Assembly: GCA_002407675.1 (NCBI GenBank)
Contig: DHNW01000025.1
Location: 102,341 to 166,340 of the forward strand
Direction of reading: 5' to 3'
Source: Ruminococcaceae bacterium UBA5406
Lineage (GTDB): Bacteria > Bacillota > Clostridia > Oscillospirales > Acutalibacteraceae
DNA length: 64,000 nt
In this document: positions 24,742 through 33,748 of the stretch, piece by piece
Layout: every line of letters starts with the position of its first letter
Numbering within the stretch: position 1 is the stretch's first letter
Translations under genes and position numbers: made by a program
The notes under the pieces: model-generated
What the model was told of the DNA's origin: nothing
Seen by the model: the letters and a program-made list of their open reading frames with translations, nothing else
The model's database searches: none

Positions 24742-26359
24742 CCATCCGGGCGTACCGTTTCAGGTAACCGGTAAGTTCCTTGTGGGGAGCTTTCCACGCT
24801 GCCCGGCGCTTTGCAATTTCCTCTTCGCCGACGCAAAGCTCCAGTTTCCTGCCGGGAATGTCCACATTGATCCGGTCGCCGTCCTGGATCAGGGCGATCA
24901 GACCCCCAGCGGCTGCTTCCGGCGAAACATGGCCAATTGCTGCGCCGCGCGTGGCACCTGAAAAGCGCCCGTCGGTAATCAGCGCCACGCTGTCACCGAG
25001 GCCCATGCCGGCCAGCGACGAGGTGGGGGCCAGCATTTCGCGCATGCCCGGGCCGCCCTTGGGGCCTTCGTACCGGATAACGACCACGTCGCCGGGCTGG
25101 ATTTTACCTCCCTGGATCGCCGCAATCGCATCCTCTTCACTGCCGAAACAGCGGGCGGGACCGACATGCTGCATCATTCCGGGATCGACGGCCCCTTGTT
25201 TCACAACGGAGCCCTCCGGCGCAAGGTTGCCTTTCAAGATGGCAATGCCGCCGTCTTTGCGGATAGGCGTTTCTACTTTGTGGATAATGGTTCCGTCCGC
25301 ATCAGGTGCGGAATCCAGCCGTTCGCGCACGGTGCCGCGCACGGTCGGGATATCCAGATTGATCAGATCTTTCCGTGCAAGTTCCTTCATGACGGCCGGA
25401 ATGCCGCCAACCCGGTCAAGATCTGTGATAAAGATCTTTCCGGCAGGATTCAGTTTACAGATCTGGGGTGTATTCCGGCTGATCCGGTCAATGGTATTGA
25501 TATCGAGCGGGACACCCATTTCGTGCGCAATGGCCGTCAGGTGCAGCACCGTATTGGTGGAACATCCCAGTGCCATATCGCTGCGCAGGGCATTCTCAAA
25601 GGCTTTCGGCGTAAGGATATCGCTCGGGCGGCGGTTCTCACGGTAAAGCCGCATAACCTGCACGCCCGCTTCTTTGGCCAGACGGATCCGTTTGGCAAAG
25701 ACAGCGGGAACGGTCCCGTTCCCCGGAAGGGCCATTCCAATGGCTTCGGTCAGGCAGTTCATGGAATTGGCCGTATACATGCCAGAGCAGCTCCCGCATC
25801 CCGGGCAGGCAGCTTCTTCCATTTCACGGAGATCGCCGTCGCTCATTTTGCCCGCCGCGTGGGCTCCCACAGCCTCGGACATTTCGGAGAAGCCGATCCG
25901 CTCGCCGCGGTATTCGCCTGGCAGCATGGGTCCGCCGCTGATAAAAATACTGGGCAGGTTCATCCGGCAGGCGGCCATCAGCATCCCCGGAACGATTTTG
26001 TCGCAGTTCGGGATAAACACGGCAGCATCCAGCGGATGGGCAGTCAGCATAACTTCAATGGAATCGGCAATCAGTTCCCGGGAGCAAAGAGAATATTTCA
26101 TGCCCTTGTGGTTCATGGCAATGCCGTCGCAGACACCAATGGTCTGAAATTCAAACGGCACGCCGCCGGCGCTGAGAATGCCTGCCTTAACGGCTTCGCT
26201 GATCTCCCGCAGGTGCTTGTGGCCTGGTATGTAATCGCTGGCCGAACAGACTACCGCGACAAACGGGCGTTTGATTTCTTCATCCGTAAGGCCAAGGGCC
26301 CTTAAAAGGGCACGCTGGGGTGCGCGGTTGGCACCGGACTTTATTTGGTCGCTTCTCAT
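24704..26359 (-). CDS. ilvD: Dihydroxy-acid dehydratase
   Basis: A 551-residue enzyme that dehydrates 2,3-dihydroxy-isovalerate and -methylvalerate in valine and isoleucine synthesis. Cluster-binding cysteines sit in PNCDKIVPGML and CPGCGSCSGMYTANSMNCL. Full length, with GGGAGG before the ATG. Its 3' end overlaps the convergent crp-like gene by 38 bases, so the two stop codons lie inside each other's coding sequence. Confidence 0.96.
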   Translation of the reverse strand: MRSDQIKSGANRAPQRALLRALGLTDEEIKRPFVAVVCSASDYIPGHKHLREISEAVKAGILSAGGVPFEFQTIGVCDGIAMNHKGMKYSLCSRELIADSIEVMLTAHPLDAAVFIPNCDKIVPGMLMAACRMNLPSIFISGGPMLPGEYRGERIGFSEMSEAVGAHAAGKMSDGDLREMEEAACPGCGSCSGMYTANSMNCLTEAIGMALPGNGTVPAVFAKRIRLAKEAGVQVMRLYRENRRPSDILTPKAFENALRSDMALGCSTNTVLHLTAIAHEMGVPLDINTIDRISRNTPQICKLNPAGKIFITDLDRVGGIPAVMKELARKDLINLDIPTVRGTVRERLDSAPDADGTIIHKVETPIRKDGGIAILKGNLAPEGSVVKQGAVDPGMMQHVGPARCFGSEEDAIAAIQGGKIQPGDVVVIRYEGPKGGPGMREMLAPTSSLAGMGLGDSVALITDGRFSGATRGAAIGHVSPEAAAGGLIALIQDGDRINVDIPGRKLELCVGEEEIAKRRAAWKAPHKELTGYLKRYARMVTSGSRGAVFED

Positions 26360-26402
26360 AGACTTATGCCTCCCAGTAAATATATTTTTTTGCCGAACCC
26401 TT

Positions 26403-27155
26403 TCAGGAGCTGTGCGTCAGCTTCTGAAACATCTGCTTGGACGCCTGGTAATAATCTTTTTCTTTGCCTTCAATGCCTGAACCCTTGTAAATCCGGAGAG
26501 ACATGTCCAAGTTTTTGAAGAGGTCGGTACTGATGCTTCCCGAAGATGCGGGGATTTTTACTTTCAGTCCGGCAAATTTGGGGCATTTTTGCAGGGGAAT
26601 CCGCATTTTATCATAATCGGTGGCTCCGTCCGGCGGTGTGCTGCCGTCTAGATAAGCAAAAAACCTGCCCTGTTTTTCCTGCGAACGGAACGACGCATCA
26701 TCGGTAATAAAAATGATGCTGGTGCCGGCGGAAATATCCGCTTCCAGCTTAACCTGATTGGCCACCCGGATCTGCGGGTCGGCCATGGCTGACCCAGAAC
26801 TATTGGAACTGGATACGGGGGCTAGGTAATACTGGACAATCTGCACGACCGTGCGGCCGTCGCCGTTCAGGTCGCTCCCATATTTCTGCATTTGATCCTG
26901 CAGTGTGTTTATGGCCTCTTCCGGATAATACTGCTGGGTAATCATACCGACGGTATAGTCCGGATGAACGGTTTTTAAGGTACTCCAGACAGAGAAAATG
27001 ACTACCGCCAAAATCAGGATGGCAATAATAACATGGACTTTGTGATAATACCAGAAATTATCCCACTTTTTATGAGGAGTATCCGCCTTTTGTTCCACAG
27101 ACGGATCATGGATGCTCTCCTCGCCGGCATGAAGCAGATATCCTTCCCTGGCCAT
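26403..27155 (-). CDS. Membrane-anchored protein of unknown function
   Basis: A 250-residue protein with a cytosolic N-terminus of about 36 residues, one strong membrane segment (about 38-60, VHVIIAILILAVVIFSVW) and an extracytoplasmic domain of about 190 residues without motifs I can name. The external part contains a short Ser-rich insert (SSSNSSGSA). GGGAGGTG precedes the ATG and overlaps the lysS stop, so it is probably cotranscribed with greA/lysS and possibly ilvD. I do not recognise a function. Confidence 0.8.
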   Translation of the reverse strand: MAREGYLLHAGEESIHDPSVEQKADTPHKKWDNFWYYHKVHVIIAILILAVVIFSVWSTLKTVHPDYTVGMITQQYYPEEAINTLQDQMQKYGSDLNGDGRTVVQIVQYYLAPVSSSNSSGSAMADPQIRVANQVKLEADISAGTSIIFITDDASFRSQEKQGRFFAYLDGSTPPDGATDYDKMRIPLQKCPKFAGLKVKIPASSGSISTDLFKNLDMSLRIYKGSGIEGKEKDYYQASKQMFQKLTHSS

Positions 27156-27162
27156 GGTTCCA

Positions 27163-28674
27163 TTACACCTCCCTGGGTCTCATGGTTGGAAACAAGAGAA
27201 CGTCACGGATAGAAGCGCTGTCAGTCAGCAGCATTACCAGCCGGTCTATTCCCATTCCCATTCCTCCTGTGGGCGGCATCCCATATTCCAGTGCCGTGAG
27301 AAAGTCCTCGTCGATCATATTCGCTTCCTCGTCACCTTTGGCGCGGAGTTCCATCTGACGGACAAAACGCTCCCGCTGGTCGATCGGATCATTCAGTTCG
27401 GAATAGGCGTTTGCCAGTTCACAGCGGGCAATAAACAGTTCAAACCGCTCCACCAGTTCCGGTACACCGCGCTTCCGCTTGGTAAGGGGGGAAACCTCCA
27501 CGGGGTAATCGTAAATAAAGGTTGGCTGAACGAGTTTGTCCTCCACCTTTTCATCAAAGACCTGCGCCATGATATCACCCCAAGCGCCGGATGGCTTTGG
27601 TTCAATGCCAAGGCCGGCGGCAGCCTCCCTGGCTTTTTCAGCATTGCCCTTAAACGAAAGGAAATCCACTCCGGTGAATTTCTGGATGGCGTCGTTCATG
27701 GTCATGCGCCGGAACGGCATAGAAAAGTCAATTTCATCGCCCTGATAAACGACCGTTTCTGAACCGCACGCCGCCCGCGCACAGGCCCGGATCAAGTTTT
27801 CGGTGCGTTCCATCATTCCCCGGTAATCTGTGTACGCCTCATACATTTCCAGCGTGGTAAACTCCGGGTTATGCTTGACATCCATCCCTTCATTGCGGAA
27901 GATGCGCCCGATTTCGTAGACTTTCTCCATTCCGCCTACAATCAGCCGCTTCAGGTGCAGTTCGGTGGCAATGCGAAGGTACATATCGATATTCAGCGTG
28001 TTGTGGTGCGTAATGAACGGCCGTGCCGTCGCGCCGCCCGGGATAGTATTTAAAACCGGAGTTTCCACTTCAATATAGCCCATGCCGTCCAGCATATCCC
28101 GGATGGCCTTGATAATCCGGCTGCGCCGGACAAAAGTTTCCTTGACTTCAGGATTGACAATCAGGTCCAGATACCGCTGGCGGTAGCGCAGATCCGTGTC
28201 TTTCAGGCCGTGGAACTTTTCCGGAAGGGGAAGAAGTGCCTTTGATAGCAGACGGATTTCTGCCGCGTGGACGGAAATCTGGCCCCGGCGTGTTTTGAAC
28301 ACATAGCCCTTGACGCTGATGATATCTCCGACGTCCCAGTAATTTTTCAGTTCGGAATAGCTTTCTTCACCGACCTGGTCGATTTTCATGTAAACCTGAA
28401 TCCGGCCTGTCATGTCAAACAAATCCATAAATCCGGCCTTGCCCATATCGCGCCAGCTCAGGATCCTCCCTGCAATACAGACATCCTTATTTTCCAGGTC
28501 GGCAAAATTGTCAAGAATTTCCTTGGCAGTATGGTCGCGGGGGCATGTGGTGATTAAAAAAGGATCTTTGCCCGCCTTCTGGAGCGCCGTAAGCTTGTCC
28601 CTCCGAATTTGGGTTTCACTCACGTTCCGGACAGCCCCGTCCTCTTCCGGTGTTCCCGTGGTTGCTTCATTCAT
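27163..28674 (-). CDS. lysS: Lysyl-tRNA synthetase, class II
   Basis: A 503-residue class II synthetase with an N-terminal OB-fold anticodon-binding domain (about 60-170) and a catalytic core bearing motif 2 (EKVYEIGRIFRNEGMD) and motif 3 (GMGMGIDRLVMLLTD). The likely start is ATG 28672-28674 (MNEATTG); a GTG five codons upstream overlaps the weak ribosome binding site. It follows greA, a frequent pairing in Firmicutes, but a terminator-like hairpin lies between them. Confidence 0.96.
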   Translation of the reverse strand: MNEATTGTPEEDGAVRNVSETQIRRDKLTALQKAGKDPFLITTCPRDHTAKEILDNFADLENKDVCIAGRILSWRDMGKAGFMDLFDMTGRIQVYMKIDQVGEESYSELKNYWDVGDIISVKGYVFKTRRGQISVHAAEIRLLSKALLPLPEKFHGLKDTDLRYRQRYLDLIVNPEVKETFVRRSRIIKAIRDMLDGMGYIEVETPVLNTIPGGATARPFITHHNTLNIDMYLRIATELHLKRLIVGGMEKVYEIGRIFRNEGMDVKHNPEFTTLEMYEAYTDYRGMMERTENLIRACARAACGSETVVYQGDEIDFSMPFRRMTMNDAIQKFTGVDFLSFKGNAEKAREAAAGLGIEPKPSGAWGDIMAQVFDEKVEDKLVQPTFIYDYPVEVSPLTKRKRGVPELVERFELFIARCELANAYSELNDPIDQRERFVRQMELRAKGDEEANMIDEDFLTALEYGMPPTGGMGMGIDRLVMLLTDSASIRDVLLFPTMRPREV

Positions 28675-28720
28675 TTCGATTTCCCGCACCTTTCCAGTTT
28701 AAATACAAAATTCAAAATAT

Positions 28721-28759
28721 AAATAAAAAGGGCAGGGTGACAAACGGCCACACCCGCCC
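28721..28759 (-). terminator. Rho-independent terminator between greA and lysS
   Basis: Directly after the greA stop the minus strand reads GGGC-GGGTG ... CACCC-T-GCCC (28730-28759), a bulged stem, followed by TTTTTATTT (28721-28729). It would limit readthrough into lysS, so lysS may be partly attenuated or have its own weak promoter. Confidence 0.65.
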
Positions 28760-28768
28760 GAGATGTCT

Positions 28769-29251
28769 TCAGGAGATGGTCAGAACCTCATATTCCATCG
28801 TTCCGGCGGGGACTTCCACTTTGACTTTATCGCCGATCGCATGATCCAGCAAAGCTTTTCCCACCGCCGACTCGTCGGAAATAAACCCGTTAAGAGGATC
28901 GGCTTCATTGGAACCGACGATCTTATAGTTTACAACCTGGCTGGTGCCTGTTTTAGGATTGGTAACACGCAGCTCCGCCTTGGAACCGATATGAATATTC
29001 TCAGAGCTAAGCTCACTTTCATCGACCACTTTCACCTGTTTCAGCATGGCCTCGATATCCGCAATGCGCGCCTCGACGATTGCCTGTTCGTTTTTTGCTT
29101 CGTCATATTCGCTGTTTTCGGACAGATCCCCGAACGAAAGGGCCACCTTGATTTTTCCGGCGACTTCTTTTCTTTTGTTCCCTTTGAGCTCGTCCAGCTC
29201 ATCCTCCATCTTTTGGAGTCCTTCTTTTGTTAAAAGAATCTGCTTTGCCAC
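28769..29251 (-). CDS. greA: Transcription elongation factor GreA
   Basis: A 160-residue factor with an N-terminal antiparallel coiled coil (1-75) and a C-terminal FKBP-like domain. It enters the RNA polymerase secondary channel and stimulates cleavage of backtracked RNA. The GTG at 29249-29251 (encoding MAKQILLTKEG) lies eight bases after AAAGGTGG and gives the standard length; the frame is open four codons further. A consensus promoter precedes it. Confidence 0.95.
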   Translation of the reverse strand: MAKQILLTKEGLQKMEDELDELKGNKRKEVAGKIKVALSFGDLSENSEYDEAKNEQAIVEARIADIEAMLKQVKVVDESELSSENIHIGSKAELRVTNPKTGTSQVVNYKIVGSNEADPLNGFISDESAVGKALLDHAIGDKVKVEVPAGTMEYEVLTIS

Positions 29252-29313
29252 TGCAACGACCACCTTTGAAAAGCTGCGGGAAACCGCAGCCTGAATTTTC
29301 AGAGAATAAATCT

Positions 29314-29342
29314 ATTATAGTAAAACCGCTCAGTTCTGTCAA
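29314..29342 (-). promoter_or_regulatory. Consensus sigma-A promoter of greA
   Basis: On the minus strand TTGACA (29337-29342) and TATAAT (29314-29319) are separated by exactly 17 bases, a perfect consensus promoter about 60 bases upstream of the greA start. Confidence 0.88.
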
Positions 29343-29371
29343 TCATATCGGGCCAGATAAAGACCTTGTTT

Positions 29372-30652
29372 TCAGTCCGTCCCGGAAGCCGACGAAGAGA
29401 CACCGGGAGACTGCTGAACGGACGCGCCCTGGCGGATCAGCGCCGACACGGCAGCCTGCACCTGTGCGTCTTTCGAGGGGGACAGACTGTTCCGCTCCAG
29501 CAGTGCTTTCTGCTCGCTGCCAAGACTGATGTTGATATCTGCGGCAACGCCGGCGCCGTTCAGATCTTTTCCGCCGACGGTCAGATAGTCGGCTACGGAC
29601 AGGATCATGGCGGAACCGTCAGAAAGCGGTACAGCTGCTGTCTTGACCGCATTTCCCGCCGTTTTTTCCCCCACCAGAAGCCCTTTTTTGAAATCTCGGA
29701 TATCCGCTGCGAAAATTTCGGCGGCACCTGAAGTTTCATTATTAATCAGAATACCGAGGGGCACTTCCACTTCATTGGAGTGCGAGGTGTATTCCACCTG
29801 CGTGCGCCCGTCTTTCCCGCGGCTGATGACCGTATTCCCCGCCGGAAGAAGGGTATCCAACACCGAGGCAGCAGTTTCAACATTTGCGCCGGAATTCCCG
29901 CGCAGGTCGATAACAATGCCCGCCGCCCGGCGGCGGATCAGAGTGGAAACGGCATTGTTGAAATCGGTGGCTGTGTTTTGATCGAACCGGGATATTTTTA
30001 TATAAGCGGCATTTCCATTCACCATGGAGTACTGGACGGTCTGGGACCGGTATTCACCCCTCGTCACGGTGATTTCAAGGGGTTCCGTCTGGGAAGCGGA
30101 AGACACACTCCCATCCTGCAAACGGAGAATTTTTAACCGGACTTTTGTCCCGGCGCTTCCTTCCAGCATATTCAGTGCAACCGCATAGGTGCTGCGGACG
30201 ACGTCTTTTCCGTCTACGGCAACGATGGTATCTCCCTTTTTTATGCCTGACTTCTCCGCGGGAGAACCCTTAGTCACTTCAATGATTTCCATGTTCCCGT
30301 CGCTGTCACGGACTGTTTGGATGCCGACACCGATATTCCGATCATCTGTGGCGTTTAAATACGCCCTGTATTTTTTCGGGGAAAGGTATTGAGCATGCGA
30401 ATCGCCCAGGCCCGCAAGATATCCAGCGCAGATGCCGTCCGTCAGCGCAGACTCGTCAATCTTGCCCACATAATCCTGCCGCGCCTTCTGATCAATCTCA
30501 CTCAGCTTGGTATACATGGCCTGCCGCTCATTGACATCGGCCACTTTCGCATTAAATTTTCCCATAGAGTACCGGTAGGTCAGCGACACAGCAACCGCCG
30601 CCGCAATGGCCGCCGCCGACACCGCCGCACCCAGAGAAACCTTTCTGCTCAT
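29372..30652 (-). CDS. Carboxy-terminal processing protease, family S41
   Basis: A 426-residue Ser-Lys protease of the CtpA/CtpB family. An uncleaved signal anchor spans about residues 5-25, a PDZ domain about 105-180 and the S41 core about 210-390. The catalytic pair is probably Ser308 (NETSGAAEI) and Lys330 (VGEKTAGN). The extracellular protease could process cell-wall hydrolases or sporulation signals. It lies downstream of ftsE-ftsX-M23 on the same strand, 133 bases after the M23 stop, suggesting work in the same envelope pathway. Confidence 0.93.
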   Translation of the reverse strand: MSRKVSLGAAVSAAAIAAAVAVSLTYRYSMGKFNAKVADVNERQAMYTKLSEIDQKARQDYVGKIDESALTDGICAGYLAGLGDSHAQYLSPKKYRAYLNATDDRNIGVGIQTVRDSDGNMEIIEVTKGSPAEKSGIKKGDTIVAVDGKDVVRSTYAVALNMLEGSAGTKVRLKILRLQDGSVSSASQTEPLEITVTRGEYRSQTVQYSMVNGNAAYIKISRFDQNTATDFNNAVSTLIRRRAAGIVIDLRGNSGANVETAASVLDTLLPAGNTVISRGKDGRTQVEYTSHSNEVEVPLGILINNETSGAAEIFAADIRDFKKGLLVGEKTAGNAVKTAAVPLSDGSAMILSVADYLTVGGKDLNGAGVAADINISLGSEQKALLERNSLSPSKDAQVQAAVSALIRQGASVQQSPGVSSSASGTD

Positions 30653-30785
30653 TTTCCTTCATTCCTCACTTTGCGTCTGCCGAGCACAAAACGGTTTCCA
30701 GTGCTGAAACCGCACTGGAAACCTGCATTCTGCCGCCCGGCGCCGCGGAACTGCGCATGCTCCGCACCGGACAAATAAGAAAAGC

Positions 30786-32006
30786 TCATCCGAACGAATT
30801 CATCGGGTTCTGTCTCTGTCCATTCACGCGGATTTCAAAATGGCAGTGCGGACCAGTAGAATGTCCCGTACTTCCCACGTAACCGATTATCTGGCCTTTG
30901 GTGACCTGCTGGCCGTTACTGACCGCCACGCGGCTCATGTGGCCGTACAGTGTGGAGTATCCGCCGCCGTGGTCAATTGCCACCACGTTTCCGTAGCCGT
31001 TGTATCCGCTGCCGGAAAAACCGTATCCAGCCATAATGACCCGGCCGGAATCGGCCGCTACAATTTTGGAACCGTAAATGCCGCCGCCCCCAATGTCGAT
31101 ACCGGGATGGAAATCAGTGTGGTTCCAGCGCCAGCCGTAAGGGCTTGTGATCTGCGAATACCCAGGAACGGGCCATGTGAAATGCCCTTTGCTGACATAG
31201 CCGCCGCTGCCGCCGCCGCCGCTGCTGCCGCTGCTCTTACTTTTCAGGCTTGCATAATACGCCTTGTACCAGGCATCCACCTGCTGCTGAAGCTGTTTCT
31301 GTGCAGCAGCATTTTTCTGATATTCTTTCTGTTCATCCGCTGTGTTGGACGCCAGCTCCGACAGTGTCTTTTTCGCTTCTGTCTCCAGCGCCGCCAACTC
31401 GCTCCGCTTCTGGGCGTATTCGTTTTTCGTGGCGGTAACCCTGCTCCGCTCCGACTCGATCGCCTGCTTGTCAGCCTTAATGCTGTTCATTTCATTCTTC
31501 AGTCTGTCGATCAATTCGGAATCATGCTCCGTAACCACGCTCATGATTTTCATCTTATCGGCAAGATCCATGACGTTTTTGGCATTCAGCACGATCTCCA
31601 TGGTGGAAGCATCCCCCGTTAAGTACAAGGCGCGGATTCGTTCTTTCAGCCTCTCGTAATCGGCATCAATATCTTTCTGTTTTCCGGCTATTTTTTCTTC
31701 TCTGTCCTTAATATCGGCATTGTAGCCTTCAATCTGCTCGTCGAGGGTATCAATCTGCTGCTGAACATTGGTAATCTGTGCATCCAGCTCATTTTTATAC
31801 TGCTGTTTCTTGGCTGTGTCATTTTTCAGCTTACTCAGGTTGGTTTTAATCTGCTCCTGCTGCTTTTTCAGATTTGTCTGCTTTTTCTGCAGATTGGACA
31901 GGGAAGAAGCAGAAACAGAAACCGTCCCGGCAGAACAGGAAAACACAACGGAAAGGGACAGAACTGCCACCAGAAAACATTTCAAAAGCTTTTTACCAGT
32001 CAACAA
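30786..32006 (-). CDS. M23 murein hydrolase with coiled coil (EnvC/PcsB-like)
   Basis: A 406-residue exported protein: signal peptide (1-32), long coiled coil (about 35-255), Ser/Gly-rich linker (SSGSSGGGGSGG), and a C-terminal LytM/M23 metallopeptidase. Zinc ligands are visible in HTDFHPGID and GPHCHFE. Coiled-coil plus LytM proteins encoded with ftsEX are activated by, or activate, peptidoglycan cleavage at division under FtsEX control. The start is TTG (32004-32006) behind an AAGGGGG site and the gene overlaps the ftsX end by 14 bases, so translation is coupled. Confidence 0.93.
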   Translation of the reverse strand: MLTGKKLLKCFLVAVLSLSVVFSCSAGTVSVSASSLSNLQKKQTNLKKQQEQIKTNLSKLKNDTAKKQQYKNELDAQITNVQQQIDTLDEQIEGYNADIKDREEKIAGKQKDIDADYERLKERIRALYLTGDASTMEIVLNAKNVMDLADKMKIMSVVTEHDSELIDRLKNEMNSIKADKQAIESERSRVTATKNEYAQKRSELAALETEAKKTLSELASNTADEQKEYQKNAAAQKQLQQQVDAWYKAYYASLKSKSSGSSGGGGSGGYVSKGHFTWPVPGYSQITSPYGWRWNHTDFHPGIDIGGGGIYGSKIVAADSGRVIMAGYGFSGSGYNGYGNVVAIDHGGGYSTLYGHMSRVAVSNGQQVTKGQIIGYVGSTGHSTGPHCHFEIRVNGQRQNPMNSFG

Positions 32007-32904
32007 CGTCGCCCCCTTCTTTCTTAAGGTATCTTCCGATTGATATTAAGCCGCCCAGCGCGCCGAAAAAGCACCCGGCTAACAGGAAAATCCCTGTAAG
32101 GGAGGCGGAAAGGCTGTTAATGGAAACGGTTTGAAACAGGGTAATGGAAGTCAGCATACTAGTCAGTTTACCATAAACCAGATACAGAATGCCGCTCGCC
32201 ACGGCACCTGAAATCAGCCCGATCACTACGCCCTCCACAATAAATGGAACCCGAACAAACCAGTTTGTCGCGCCTACCGATTTCATAATGTTAATCTCCA
32301 GCCTGCGTGAAAACATCGTGACACGAATGGTATTGGAAATGATAAAGAGGGAAACCAGGCTCAGAATCAGGATGATCCAAAACCCGCCCGTCGTTACCAT
32401 TCGATCCAGTTTGGTCAGCTTGGCTGCAATATCAGAATAGTCGTTGATGCTTTCAACCCCGCTGATTTTTCGGATTTTGGAAACCGTATCCTTGTATTTC
32501 GAAAGGTCTTTAAAAGAAACCTGATACGCGTCCGGAAGGGGGTTCTCTTTTCCGGTCATACCGGTGAGAATCGTTGCGTCCTTTTCTCCCAGCATACCCA
32601 TGACCTTTTCAATGGCCTCATCCTTCGGAATAAACTTGCAGTCCGCAATATTGTCGAGTTTTTTAATTTCTTCCCCCGCTTTTACGGCGGAAAGCACCGG
32701 GAGGCCTTCATCCATATAGACTTTAACGGAATTAGTCCCTTCCACGGTCTTCATGGCAGCATTGATGTTCATGGAAAACAGCACGGCGGCCCCCGTTAGG
32801 AACAGGCAGGAAACCAGAACCCCCACGGATGCCAGCGACATGGTGCGGTTGCTCCAGATGTTGCGTACACCTTCCTTGAACAGATACTTAAAATTATCAA
32901 TCAT
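31993..32904 (-). CDS. ftsX: Cell division ABC transporter permease FtsX
   Basis: A 303-residue type VII ABC permease with four membrane segments: an N-terminal helix near residue 25, an extracellular loop of about 130 residues carrying the partner-binding lobe, and three C-terminal helices. With FtsE it transmits ATP-driven changes to an extracellular murein hydrolase. ATG 32902-32904 (MIDNFKYLF) overlaps the ftsE stop by eight bases and has GGGAGG upstream. The longer open frame lies within ftsE. Confidence 0.95.
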   Translation of the reverse strand: MIDNFKYLFKEGVRNIWSNRTMSLASVGVLVSCLFLTGAAVLFSMNINAAMKTVEGTNSVKVYMDEGLPVLSAVKAGEEIKKLDNIADCKFIPKDEAIEKVMGMLGEKDATILTGMTGKENPLPDAYQVSFKDLSKYKDTVSKIRKISGVESINDYSDIAAKLTKLDRMVTTGGFWIILILSLVSLFIISNTIRVTMFSRRLEINIMKSVGATNWFVRVPFIVEGVVIGLISGAVASGILYLVYGKLTSMLTSITLFQTVSINSLSASLTGIFLLAGCFFGALGGLISIGRYLKKEGGDVVDW

Positions 32905-33580
32905 GGCGCGCCTCCCAGTTGCAGCTGTCTGCGACAATGGAGCCGTTCTTGATCTCAACGACCCTGCGCTGAAAATGTTTAACAAGCGAATGCTGGTGAG
33001 TAACCATCAGAACCGTTGTCCCGCGCTTGTTAATTTGGTTCAGAAGATCGACGATCTCAAAGGAAAGCGTGGGATCCACGTTTCCGGTAGGCTCGTCCGC
33101 AATCAGCAGGCGCGGATTGTTGACCAGCGCCCGCGCCAGCCCCACGCGCTGCTGTTCGCCGCCCGAAAGCTCGCGCGGATGGCACTGGGCCTTGTCCTGA
33201 AGATCCACAAGGCTCAATATGTACGGAACACGTTTCCGGACTTCCCGGCTGGAAGCACCCACCACATGCATGGCAAACGCTATATTATCGTAAACCGTCA
33301 TCTTGCTGATCAGCCGGAAATCCTGGAAAACCATCCCCATCATGCGCCGGAGATACGGGATTTCGCTCCGTTTCAACTGGGTGAGCTTCTGCTCGCCCAC
33401 GACGATCTCCCCGGCAGTCGGGCGCTCCTCGCATGTAATCAGCTTTAAAAATGTGCTTTTTCCTGCGCCGGACTGGCCGACAATAAATACAAACTCTCCC
33501 GTATCCACATGCAGGCTGACATTTTTCAGCGCCTGCGTTCCGTTCGAATAAACCTTACTCACATTCTGAAACTCTATCAA
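32897..33580 (-). CDS. ftsE: Cell division ATP-binding protein FtsE
   Basis: A 227-residue ABC ATPase with Walker A GQSGAGKST, signature LSGGEQQRVGLARAL and Walker B RLLIADEPTG. I chose TTG 33578-33580 (encoding MIEFQNVSKVY, the usual FtsE start) because GGAG lies nine bases upstream; an in-frame ATG at 33599-33601 has no good ribosome binding site. It is first in the ftsE-ftsX-M23 group. Confidence 0.94.
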   Translation of the reverse strand: MIEFQNVSKVYSNGTQALKNVSLHVDTGEFVFIVGQSGAGKSTFLKLITCEERPTAGEIVVGEQKLTQLKRSEIPYLRRMMGMVFQDFRLISKMTVYDNIAFAMHVVGASSREVRKRVPYILSLVDLQDKAQCHPRELSGGEQQRVGLARALVNNPRLLIADEPTGNVDPTLSFEIVDLLNQINKRGTTVLMVTHQHSLVKHFQRRVVEIKNGSIVADSCNWEARHD

Positions 33581-33642
33581 TGTCAATCGCTCCACATTCA
33601 AACAAAATGTTTCCCTACGTTTCTTCCTCTAAGCAACCGACA

Positions 33643-33680
33643 GAAAAGCCCATCGGTACGTTACCATAATACCAATGGGC
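33643..33680 (-). terminator. Terminator after the CdaR-type regulator gene
   Basis: On the minus strand GCCCATTGGTA pairs with TACCGATGGGC over 11 positions (one G-T wobble) around an 11-base loop (33648-33680), followed by TTTTC (33643-33647). It lies about 70 bases past the regulator stop and ahead of ftsE. Confidence 0.65.
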
Positions 33681-33748
33681 GTCGCAATTATTATGCTAAT
33701 AAAGAATTGTTTTGTAATATTTCTGTAACACTTTTTCCCATAAAGCAC

